From: Neonectria sp. B-13
Lineage: Eukaryota > Ascomycota > Sordariomycetes > Hypocreales > Nectriaceae
Length of the DNA stretch: 64,000 nucleotides
Direction of reading: 5' to 3'
Assembly (NCBI GenBank): GCA_002682825.1
Contig: NOKP01000014.1
Coordinates: forward strand, 124,001 to 188,000
Below are positions 1 to 9,758 of this stretch, piece by piece. Position 1 is the first letter of the stretch. The number at the start of each line of letters is the position of its first letter. A program made the translations under genes and the position numbers. The notes beneath the pieces are model-generated. The model had not been told where the DNA came from, ran no database searches, and saw only the letters and a list, made by a program, of their open reading frames with translations.

Positions 1-287
1 GGTGTATGCGATCAACTTACGCCCTTGAGAGCAGCCTTGGCAGCAGCGCTGGCCTGCTTGAGGCCCTTGGCAGGGGCTATATGAGAAGACGCATCAGCAA
101 TCGCTCTGGTACAGAACTCGCAAAATCTGCTGCTGCATGATGCGGAAGATGAAGACGACTCCGAGATCGAGAAAAATCCTCGTTGGTGATCGTGTTTTAT
201 TTTGCGCGCAGCGAGCGGATCTCGCACCGGTGTGTCATGGTGTCATCCCGTACCTTTCTTGCCCTTCGAAGCGTCCTTTCCAGCCAT
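1..287 (-). CDS. RPL25: 60S ribosomal protein uL23 (L25/L23a), 5' part only
   Basis: Structural protein of the large ribosomal subunit near the peptide exit tunnel. Only the first 30 residues are in the window. Exon 1 runs 287-254 (ATG at 287-285), intron 1 253-77 (GTACGG...ATATAG) and exon 2 76-21, followed by a GTAAGT donor at 20; the rest lies off the left edge. The joined start begins MAGKDASKGKKAPAKG and continues into the Ala/Lys-rich stretch SAAAKAALKG, which matches the basic N-terminal extension of fungal uL23. The joined frame is exactly 90 nt. A minimal first exon of about 11 codons is usual for fungal ribosomal protein genes. It is head-to-head with BMT2. The assignment rests on the N-terminal tail only, because the conserved globular domain is not visible. 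Confidence 0.75.
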
Positions 288-828
288 TGTGTCGGTTGTC
301 GTGGGCACGGGTTGTCGGTTGGTGAAGTTGTCGTCGGCGTGGGTTGAGAGGGTCAAGGCAAAAAATAAATCCAAAGCGCAAAAGGGAATTTTAGCATCTG
401 TGTGGATTTGCGATTAGGGTTGGAGCGTTGGTGTGTCATGATTGGCCAAATTGGTGGATCTAGTACTATCACGTGACTATAATCTCCGTGAACCCTTCAT
501 TCATTGCGTTATGTCAGCAGAGTTGGCGAGAAATGCTCTGTCTGTTTGTAGGAGATGAGCCACGTAAAGAATAGGATATCACACCAATTGTCCATTGCAA
601 GACTCGCTACGCAAGCCGGTCATCTTCTCGGCACAATGTGCTCCTTCACTACAATCTCCATGTCCTAATTTTTGAGTCGTCCGGTTGTTCCGTCACGTTG
701 TTGTAAGACCTACCTATCACGTTCAGCCTTGCTGGATACTCACGTTGAGACAAGAAGCGTTGGACGTTGGATGAACTTGAGGGACCAAACTAGGTGGACT
801 CCCCATCACACAGCTCACCTGTGTCACT
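288..828. promoter_or_regulatory. shared promoter between uL23 and BMT2
   Basis: This 541-nt stretch separates two divergent genes of ribosome production. It contains a palindromic TCACGTGA at 469-476 (CACGTG core 470-475) and a CCAAT-box-like ATTGG at 441-445. Use as a bidirectional promoter is inferred from position. The CACGTG core is the kind of site bound by Cbf1/bHLH factors, but no binding is shown here. Confidence 0.45.
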
Positions 829-1707
829 ATGGTTTCCAAGAAACAAACAAGGCCAAAGAGCCTTTCCAGCGGCCGCCCACCGACGGTCAAGTCGGCCCGG
901 TCCATGTCTCGAAAGGCAAGCCGGACCCTCATCAACACCCATCACCAACTGGACAAGCAGCGCAGACAAGCGGCAGCCAAGGGCGACAGGGAGGGCGAAG
1001 GGCGCATCAGTGCGCAAATTGAAAAGCTGGGCGGCATCGATCACTACCAAAAGGCAAGCTTGCAAGGCCAGAGCCTCGACCGTGGTGGCGACACGTCAAA
1101 GGTGCTACTCGAGTGGCTCCCCGTCGTTGAACTCAAGAAACTCCATCAACCGCTTAAGATGCTCGAAGTCGGTTCTCTGAGTACCCGCAATGCGTGTTCG
1201 ATCAGCGGTATCTTTGACATGCAGCATATTGATCTGAATAGCCAGGAACCCGGGATCAAGCAACAAGACTTTATGGATCGGCCGCTGCCCAAGGATGAAT
1301 CCGAGACGTTTGACATCATATCGCTCAGTCTTGTCCTCAACTTCGTACCGGAACCCGAGGGGCGCGGCGAGATGCTCCTACGAACACTTTCCTTCCTTCG
1401 CAAAGAACCAGATACACCGGAAGGGACCGCCACGGAACTTTTTCCTTCGCTATTTGTGGTTCTCCCTCGGAGCTGCGTCGACAACTCTCGTTATTTTACC
1501 GACACCAGGTTCGACGAACTCATGAAGATTCTTGGGTACATCCGGTTGAAGACGAAGATGACTCAAAAGCTGTCATATTCACTATGGAGGAGAACAATAT
1601 CCACTTTCACAAGGCTGCCAAACTTTACGAAGAAGGAGATGAACCCAGGGAGAACGCGGAACAACTTCGTCATGACCTTGAAGGGCTCGGCAAGTCGGCC
1701 GGCATAG
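829..1707 (+). CDS. BMT2: 25S rRNA adenine-N1-methyltransferase
   Basis: SAM-dependent methyltransferase making m1A in helix 65 of 25S rRNA, in the nucleolus. It is a single exon of 292 residues. The N-terminal 60 residues are basic (MVSKKQTRPK...). The family block GGIDHYQKASLQGQS is at about 69-82. The SAM-binding motif LEVGSLSTRN lies at 112-121. FDIISLSLVLNFVPEPEGRG at 161-180 and FPSLFVVLPRSCVDNSRY at about 205-222 are signature stretches of the BMT2 family, as is GY...KLSYSLW at 236-253. The length fits the family. The start is the first ATG and gives the expected basic nucleolar tail. It shares a promoter with uL23, which suits a job in ribosome maturation. Confidence 0.93.
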   Translation: MVSKKQTRPKSLSSGRPPTVKSARSMSRKASRTLINTHHQLDKQRRQAAAKGDREGEGRISAQIEKLGGIDHYQKASLQGQSLDRGGDTSKVLLEWLPVVELKKLHQPLKMLEVGSLSTRNACSISGIFDMQHIDLNSQEPGIKQQDFMDRPLPKDESETFDIISLSLVLNFVPEPEGRGEMLLRTLSFLRKEPDTPEGTATELFPSLFVVLPRSCVDNSRYFTDTRFDELMKILGYIRLKTKMTQKLSYSLWRRTISTFTRLPNFTKKEMNPGRTRNNFVMTLKGSASRPA

Positions 1708-2141
1708 AGGGAACACGACGAACAGGAGGGACACGACGGGCGAACACGACACATGGGCGAAGGCCGAGATGCATATGCGCCAATGCCCAACCGCTTGCTG
1801 CCCGCTCCCGTCAGATATTTCCAACAACTCATGGACCACCCGTGTTTATTTGGCCAGCGTGGACACCGGTATCAAGATGAAATAATATGACTGCACGTCT
1901 TGGCAAACAACAGCGTCTCTGGTTCGGAAATGACATACGACACGCCGCATTGCACCACATACAAGCCATGGCAACGCCTGCATGGCTGGTGGAACACCTT
2001 GGGTCACGAGTGGTCAAGATTAGTTGGATGCGCGGTCTCGGATTTGGGGGCTAGATCCCTAGTGATCCGTACTCTGCCAGCTCCGCAAGGAGGGTGCCAC
2101 ACCATCGTTCCCCTCCACTATCCACCTGCAGCTGGTTGTCG
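1708..2141. other. convergent 3' ends of BMT2 and UTR4
   Basis: 434 nt between two genes pointing at each other. Presumably both 3' UTRs; I see no further gene or repeat here. Confidence 0.6.
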
Positions 2142-3383
2142 CTACGCTGAGTCGTGAGTGAACTCGGAGAGGGCGACTTTCGACAAGTGGTGGTCGGGCG
2201 GCAAGGGCGCATTTCCGGGACGGGTGACGGGGAAGCTGCGCATACCCGACTGAATGGCGGCGTCAACTTCGAGGAGGTTGTCACTCAGGAAGAGCCACCT
2301 CTCCGGGCTAATGTCGGGATAGTTGGAGAGGATCGTCGCGTAGCTGGCCACGTCCATCTTGGGTCCCGCATTGACAGTGTCGAACCAGTCAGATATGAGG
2401 GGCTTCAGGTCTGAGGGGTCGGCGTTGGTGTGGCCAAAGAGGAGCTTCTGTGCCGGCACCGAACCAGACGAGTAGATGATGATCTTCTTTCCGGCGGCAT
2501 GGGCGGCTTTGATGAAAGGAGCCACGTCGGCGAAGAGAGGAGCTCGAATCTCGCCCGAGGCATAGCCCTGCTCCCAGAGATGACCCTGAAGAGCCTTGAG
2601 ATATGAGATCTTCACATCGCGGGCGATCAGATCTCGGACATGTGCCTCCAGGTCCGAGCGAGACTCGCGGTACTCCTCCGGAAAGGCATTGCGGTAGGGA
2701 GCAAAGGCTGGGGTATCCCACTCCCGATCGAGAACTTTAGGAAGAGCCTCGAGAGCGTAAGGAAACTGGCGCGGGGAACCCAAGTCAGCAACGCAACAAC
2801 ACAGCAACGATGCCGACGACGATGTCGGGCAGAGCTAAAGCAGAGCCAAAGTCGGTGAGACAGGAGGCTGGTGTGCAGGTGCAGCAGGTGCAGGGCGCTG
2901 AAAGTCGCCTGCATCCGAGGCCTAGCGCGGAATCCAGGATCCGGGAGAACCAACAACGCGGCGGCCAGGATCTTTCGGCCGAGGAGGTTGGGGAGGGACT
3001 GGGACGGAGGCCCGAAGAGACGGAGGCGGTAAAGGGCACGGGGAACGGAGGATGGACAACGGAGCGAACTTACCAGGACGTCCTTGACAAAGGAGATGGG
3101 ACAAACGGTTCCCTCTGCAAGTCGACGTGGCAAGGTATAATGTCAGCCACTCAGGTACCAATTTCTAACAACAATGATAATCACAACCATAAGAGTCATA
3201 ATCAAGTTCTCACCACGACGGCCAACTCCAATAAACCGCTAGCCAGCACGGTAACACTGAACAACCACCAACAACAACAATAACAACAACAAAAAGAGTG
3301 GGTAGGAAGGAGTGGACTCGGCACTTCTGTATCTTACCAATGTCAAAGACAAGTATGTCTGTTTCGGCGGTGCTTGGAGCCAT
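2142..3383 (-). CDS. UTR4: enolase-phosphatase E1 (methionine salvage)
   Basis: HAD-superfamily enzyme of the methionine salvage pathway. It enolises and dephosphorylates 2,3-diketo-5-methylthiopentyl-1-phosphate. Exons: 3383-3338, 3114-3074 and 2765-2142 (introns 3337-3115 and 3073-2766, both GT-AG), giving 236 residues. The catalytic HAD motif I is DIEGT at 14-18, with the DxE typical of this family instead of DxD. CPISFVKDVL follows and joins in phase to FPYALEALPKVL. IIIYSSGSVPAQ at 125-136 carries motif II, and FLSDNLLEVDAA at 188-199 carries motif IV. The first ATG (3383) gives a normal short N-terminus. The downstream intron is long (308 nt) for this genome but closes the family alignment without a gap. 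Confidence 0.92.
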
Positions 3384-6300
3384 GGTGGGTGCTTCGGTCG
3401 GGCAAGAGGCCGGAAATTATCAGATGGCGGTCAAGGCCACAAAGAAGAATATGTCGTCAAACAAGGCCGGAAGAACTCAGGACGAGGCGCGAAATCAAGA
3501 GAACAAGATAGAAGAATAAAAATTCGTCCCTAGTTCGATCTCAATCCCTGCTGGGTTTGCACGATCGGTTCCTAGATGGAGGATGGCCGTCGAACGGTGC
3601 AGCGGGTGGCCTATGTGTTCCTGGATCCGGGCTGGGCCGCTTCAAGTCTAGCGAGAGGGACGATTGGGCTGAAGAGGATTCTGCTCAGGGAGGCTGGACG
3701 AGTAGGGGGGTTTGCGCTGGGTGCGTGAGGAGGGAGATGGATGAAGGGTTTGGCCGAAATGGCCAGAAACGGTTACCAGAGAGGAAAGGCGGTCAAGCGA
3801 ACTCGAGGTCAGCCGCAGGAAGCTCACCTTGGAAAGTCTGGTCTGAGCTTTGAAGCTTGGATGGATCCTACCTGCTGTAGGTTCCTACCTACCTAACCTG
3901 GAGGAGAACTGGATAAAACCCACTCGCAATCAAATCAAGGTGCTTGTGATGCGGGCGGTGAGTGGAGTAGGGTGTGTTGTGTCCATGTTAGAGAGCTTGG
4001 GAAGGGGAGCGTTTCGACTCTGAAGCCGCCCCAGGGCTACCTTGCAATTTCGAGGTGCATGATGGGAATCGAGTACCGACAGGTTGCTAATCATAGCATC
4101 GAAGGCAGCAAGTACATCGGTGGGACCCAGAGAGGATCCTCAACCCAGTGGAGCATAGGAGCTTGAGTCTGTTTGGCGGGCGTTGGATGGCATGCTGTGG
4201 TGGCAGTCCCTGAGAGGTCCCCTGAGAGATCCCTAAACGGGGTGCTGAGGGTGTGCTCCCGTGGGACTCTCTGCCTGCAACTGGACGGAGCAGGCGGCCC
4301 CCCTGTTGCCTTCTATTTCTTCCAGAGACTGGGTCGCAACAGATGGAAGGCCATGGACCCCGAACTGTGCCTCCACCACGAATCCACGATAGAGGGTCCT
4401 GCCGCCTGTGAGTTGAGATAGCCAGGCTGGCCAGTTCATGCAGGCAGCCAGCGGAGAGGAGAGAAGGTAACAGAACAGATGCGCTGTCTGTGTAAGCGTG
4501 CAAAGTCCCCATCCGGGATCTGGGACGAATACTGTGGGGACTTTGACAAGATGCAATTCGGTCATTACGAGTAACTGGGCGTACTGTGTAGAAAATGCAT
4601 CTGGGATATCTGTCATGTTCTAAATGCATCCTCCCATATTGGATTGGATGAGTGACGGAAAAGGCAGTGCAAGCAACGCAAGCAGCGCAAGCTGTCCGCG
4701 CGCAGGCATGTCAGTGCAACTGAAAGGAAGGACGGTACGTACTTCGTACTTCGTACTGGGACTCATAACTCACTTGACTGACGCACAGTAGCACCTGTGC
4801 ATGCATTGATTGCATTACCCAGATGCACGCCTGGTGTCCCTGGTAGGTATCCAGTATCCACTGTGCTGCACGAATATGTACGTCCATAGGTGTATAGGGT
4901 GTCATGCCGTCCCCAGGTGGCCTGTTCAAGAGTCCATACAAGCTGATGTATCAATTCCGTGCTGCTTCCATCTCATGACTGTGTCTTCCTCCGACGACTT
5001 CTCAAGATTCCTTCCGGTCAGGAGGTGGTGTTTGTTTACCACTCATCCGGCGGCTTCGGATTGATGCGAATTGGAATCGCATTGCGTCGAATTAATGTCA
5101 ATGTTGAATTGGTCAGACTCGGCTCGCCAGCCCGGCCGGGAACGGCGGGGAGGGACGAGACGGCGGACAGGCACGAGGACAGAACATGCAATTCAACACG
5201 AGACATGTTGGCATCTTCCCCAACGCAATTCGCAACATGCTACCAAGTATTCGTACAGCTTCCACACAACGTGCCTGGCGTACTACGTATTCGTACCAAG
5301 TACACGTCTTTATCCCTTACATCGCAAATCTCGTCATTTCGCATCTTGCGTGCCTCTGTCCCTGGATTCGTCAGTCGTTTCTGGTCGATTGACAGGAATG
5401 CTCGGATACAAAACACGAATATCAAATGTATCAAGGTACCAACCTACCCTAGGCACTTGGTGTATTGCGAATACTGTGCCAAACTCAATCGTAACGGTAG
5501 GACGTGACGTTAAGATGGGCACGTCTTGCATCAGTGTATCCGTAACCGGTAACGGTCTGTCTCCCGCCACCCAGCCAGGCGCGCGCGTTCTGCTACGAAC
5601 GAACCGGCTACTCGGACAGTCGACGTTGCACGTTCGGTACGGGGACTTGGGCAGAGCCAGAATGCGAGACGGTTGGTGCCACCAGACTGCCAGAGTTACG
5701 GTAGGTGCCATTTGTCGTTTCCAAGCAGGGGACATGTCATAGCATGGATCTCCCTCCGTGCACACCTGGATGTTTGCATTGAGACCCTGGTTGACTCTGA
5801 TTGCCCACCCAGTCACGTCTGCTTGTCAACAAGTGACGACGACTCTCAGACCACCCTTCTCGCCGAGCGAAGATTATGGCGGCTGCGCTGCTCGACGCAC
5901 GCGCGGTCGCAGTCGCAGCAGCAGCCGTAGCAGCAGTCGCTGGCGCTCTGTCGCTCCCTCTTCAAGTAAACAACCGTGATGACTGGCAGGCCAGCGTTCT
6001 AGACAAGACGGGGACTGGACTGGACTGGCATGCAGGAGCCAGGAGTGCATACGGCCCCAAAGGCCCTTGAAGACGCCCTAGACATCCCCAGCCGAAGCCT
6101 CCAAGACCACAGCACCCAAGACCCCAACGCCTCGTCCAGTCACTCGAGGAGTCAAGGTCCCGGTCTCGCCCCGCCCCGCAGTCCAGGGCCGCTAGAGCCA
6201 GGGGGCGCTGTCCAGGCCGCGAGCGAAAAAGCTGGGGCCGCTCGAGGCCGGCGCTATCGAAACTCGAGGGCGCGCTCGTGGAGCGTTGAGGGTCCCGAGT

Positions 6301-8169
6301 CCCGAGTCCCGACGAACGGATGGATGATGAATCTGATGGGGAATTGATGACGGGAATCGTGGCAGAGCTCCTGGCGGCTGGCATCAAGTTTCCACGTCCC
6401 ACTTCCCAGTTCCAGCCTTCCCCCTGCCAGCTATCGGTGGCTCATGATATGTACTCAAGTACTGTATCTATCAGCCATCAATTGGCGAAAGGTTACCGTG
6501 AGATGGTGAGCTTGTTGGGCTCTCCGAAAGCTAAATTTGGACCTGTCACGGCCGACCTGGGCTGGAGTTTGTTTACAATGGCAACGCACTCTGATGAACG
6601 TAGCGCAAGCCAGAATGAGAGGGCTGAACCCAGGTTCGAGTCTTTCGGGAACATTCTGTTCCATTTTCGTTGGGGCGCCCTTCGTCCCATCTCCTCTACT
6701 GGATTCCTGGTCACTTGGTCATTCACGATGTCAGTCACACACCCAGGCTCAGTAGCACGCTGTACGTACTTGGCAATACACTGTAGTCTCACAGTCTGGC
6801 CGTCCCCCGCGGTCTCGCCCACGAGCCATCGAGCGCCCTTGAGCGCCCGTGAGTCCATTGGTGCCACGCGCACGAGCACCTCAACACAGCTCGTCTTCAC
6901 CCGTAGGCCACTCACCTTGCTCGCCCGCACACCCTCCCGTGGACCTTCCTTCTGGTCGTGATGGGATCTACAGTATTCGGTACGTGGCGGTCAGGTCCCG
7001 GCCGCCTGACACAGCACCCGTTGCTACCTCCCGCATGCGTACCGGGCGGTGTGTTCGCTATCAGGACCCCGCCCTAGCCAGCCGCGAGGCCGTGCCGTCT
7101 CGACCTCATTCTCAGGCAAAACGAGCTATACTTCATCTAGACTAGCCGAACCGTGTTGGAGCGCTTGGGCCGCACCGTCTGGTCACGCTGGCCCGTATGT
7201 CATTTCCCCCCGACCACCAAAATGAAGCCTTTTCCTTCGTCAGCACGGTGTTCGGCGCTTGACACGGCAGTGCGCTGGAAGGTACTCGAATCACCGCCCA
7301 GCTTCTGCACAAAGGCTACGTACCTGGAGGTCTCGACCAGAGAGACATTGGCGTGATCGCCTGCCGTGCGGGACCTGGATTATTCGCACTCACTTTGATG
7401 CGCCCTCACAAGCTGGCTGTAGTCTCGATTACACAGTGCCGCGCCCTGCCTTGCTTTTTCCTGTTTGGGGAAGACGTCACGTCACGTCACCCGACCCAGT
7501 GCCTATCTTCGCCATACTCACCACTCACTATCCACCGTCCAGCGCCCGCCCGCTGAGACGCCCTGGGGGCCAAAGACGGAGACGCCTGAGACGAAGTGTT
7601 TATCTTGGTCATCGCTCTGCCACTGAGCAACGAAACCACTCCTACCCCGGCCGCTGTTCTTCATGCCCGTCCATCGTGCATTCTGCCTCTCCAAACCAAC
7701 CCCCATTACGGCATCGTCCCACTGTAGCGCCATCCAGTCCATCCCGTCTGTCTCTGTTTCTGCCTCTTGTCTCGCCCCTGCTTTCCCGTTCGGAGTCCTC
7801 CTGGTAGTATGGGACCTTGGGGGTCTCTCGCTGGCTTGTCTGATTGACTGACTAGTAGGTTACTGCGAACCGCGTAGAGCACGTGTACTTCATACTTACA
7901 GTGAGAGGTGACTCCCGTACCGTGACTGTCTCGATAGTAGTAGATCTAAGTACGTACCATGTAGGTATCACGTACTAGTACTGCGGCGCACTGGACGGAT
8001 TGCCATCGCCAGCCAGGGAAGCAGAGGTGGAGACCATCCTGGGGCTGGGAATGCCTGCTGTAAGGTACAGAACAAAGTAGCGCCAGCAGGGAACTGTACT
8101 GTACCTGAAGTAAACACAACGGGACGGACCCCTTCGTGCCTGCCTCCCGTCGGTCGCTGTCGTCGGTCG
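3384..8169. other. gene-free stretch upstream of UTR4 and the kinase
   Basis: About 4.8 kb without any frame that I can link to a protein family. The open frames present are short and overlap on both strands (for example 5071-5742 plus and 5334-5816 minus), which points to chance. Visible features are GTAC-rich palindromic sequence at 4735-4757 and 5281-5303, TACGTAC at 7951-7957, GTACTAGTAC at 7972-7981, and a triple CCGAGT repeat near 6295-6310. Long promoter, non-coding RNA or decayed sequence are all possible. Confidence 0.5.
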
Positions 8170-9311
8170 CTGCGTGTCCCCGGTACCCCGGCCGCCCCCG
8201 TTCCCTTCGCACTTGGCACCTTCCCTCGTCGCTCATTCACCTGCTCTTGCCTTGTCTGTGAAGGCTTTTAGTGCCAGTGGTCTGCGCTTTCACATCATCC
8301 ACACCCATGATCACGCACACACCACTCTCACCCACCTCGCCCACTATCACCGCCCTCTTCCTTACTTTACACCCACCCCCCTGATCCAATTGAATCCCAC
8401 CCAGTCCGCTCCAGTCCACGTCCATCCATTCCCCTCCACTTCGTTCCATCCCATCCTCCACTTCCATCACCGCCATTCCCTCTCTCCTTACCTACCTACC
8501 CTTATACATCTCCCTTCCATCTCGCCTCCTTCCTTCCCGTCCTTTTGTACGCTCCGCATCATCAAAGGCCTTCTTTCTTCTCGAGCTTGCCATCTCTCTC
8601 ACACTCTCTCGTACCGCTCTCCCTTTAACCGCTCTTCAATTCCGCCATTGCCGCCTCCGCCTCGCCACCCGCCCCGAGCAAGCCTACGCTACCGCTGTGA
8701 CTCAACAACACCATCGACAACCACATCAGCGAAAGCGATTTCCATCGAGAAGAAGAAGCGTCTTTGACCTGTTTGTTGCTGCTTAGCTTCCTGCAAAGTC
8801 GTTTCGCCTCAAGTCTACCATATATCCGCATTACGTGCCAATTTGATCGTGGCCTCGCATCGGACCGTCTTCGTCGAAACCGCCGGCATCACGACAACAC
8901 CCGCCGCCGACCCCGGCCATTAAAAGACACGCTTCCTACATCCGCGCACCTTCTAAATTCGTCGTTTTGGCATTGTCGTTGGGGTTACTCCTTTCGACAT
9001 CGTCATCCCAACCTCTCCGGTCCTCGCTCTTCGGCTGACCCGGTCCGCGTGACTCAACCGCCCCCGGCTGAGCGTTCCCGACTCCGCCCCGACTGAGCTC
9101 CGCTTCCTCATCCCGGTGCCAGCTTGTCTGGTCCGACACGTCGACTCATCGGCATCGTCGAAGCCGGTCTCTTCCTTCGTTGCTACTTATCTCATTGCAA
9201 CTCTCATCAACCCTCACTGCCTGGTCGACTCCGTCCTCGGTCGTCCACCTCACCCAATCCTCCCCATTTGTCAGAGTCATTCTTTTGTCAAATCTACAAA
9301 ACAACGCACCC

Positions 9312-9323
9312 ATGTCATTATAA
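9312..9323 (+). promoter_or_regulatory. minimal uORF 1 (Met-Ser-Leu-stop) in the kinase leader
   Basis: ATG TCA TTA TAA, 447 nt before the kinase ATG. It is one of only two ATGs in the 1.45 kb leader. A role in translational control is inferred. Confidence 0.45.
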
Positions 9324-9442
9324 CGAATCTCTTTCCTTGCTTCAACCTTCCTCGGCCGTCTTGGTCCTCGAACCTCACCCTCACGAACATTCCATAATCC
9401 GATTTCTTTTGTTATCCAGCCTATTACAACACATACCCTCCA

Positions 9443-9454
9443 ATGAGCCTCTGA
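9443..9454 (+). promoter_or_regulatory. minimal uORF 2 (Met-Ser-Leu-stop) in the kinase leader
   Basis: ATG AGC CTC TGA, 316 nt before the kinase ATG. It encodes the same tripeptide as uORF 1 with different Ser, Leu and stop codons. The ATG has A at -3 (cca ATG context reads tccaATGa), so the start context is moderate. Confidence 0.45.
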
Positions 9455-9758
9455 TTCCTCCACGACTATCATCAACCTTTCTGCTTGACGCCTCGCTTCT
9501 CTATCTTGTCCTCACTACGACCACCTGTATATTCAACAACTCAAATATTCAACAACATCACCAACGCAACTCTTGACTCAAAGCCTCAACTATACACAGA
9601 GCCCCAAGTCTCGACTCGCACCTTTCTCGGTTTTCACATCTTCAGCTATCAATTCACAGCGCAACAAAAAACAATCTTCTGTACGACTACTATACTTTCT
9701 GTTTTCTTTTATTCTTATTCTTTTTGTTTTAAGTCCATTCACATTCTATCTTTACGCA

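Larger units (their letters stand above)
8170..9758 (+). promoter_or_regulatory. pyrimidine-rich, ATG-poor leader/promoter of the kinase gene
   Basis: This region is dominated by C and T on the plus strand, a hallmark of promoter and 5' leader DNA of fungal genes. Between the ATG at 8307 and the kinase start at 9759 there are only two ATGs (9312 and 9443). Both open three-codon uORFs. I infer a long untranslated leader from this depletion; the transcription start and any leader introns cannot be placed from sequence alone. Confidence 0.55.

Noticed and set aside
4087..4629. 180-codon minus-strand frame
   Set aside because: Arg/Ser/Pro-rich composition typical of translated non-coding DNA; no domain.
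5071..5816. Overlapping 223-codon plus and 160-codon minus frames
   Set aside because: Antiparallel overlap in DNA with simple sequence; neither resembles a protein family.
9573..9758. 62-codon in-frame extension of the kinase with a hydrophobic stretch
   Set aside because: It has no ATG, and the hydrophobic run comes from the T-rich leader. The kinase fold begins right after the ATG at 9759.
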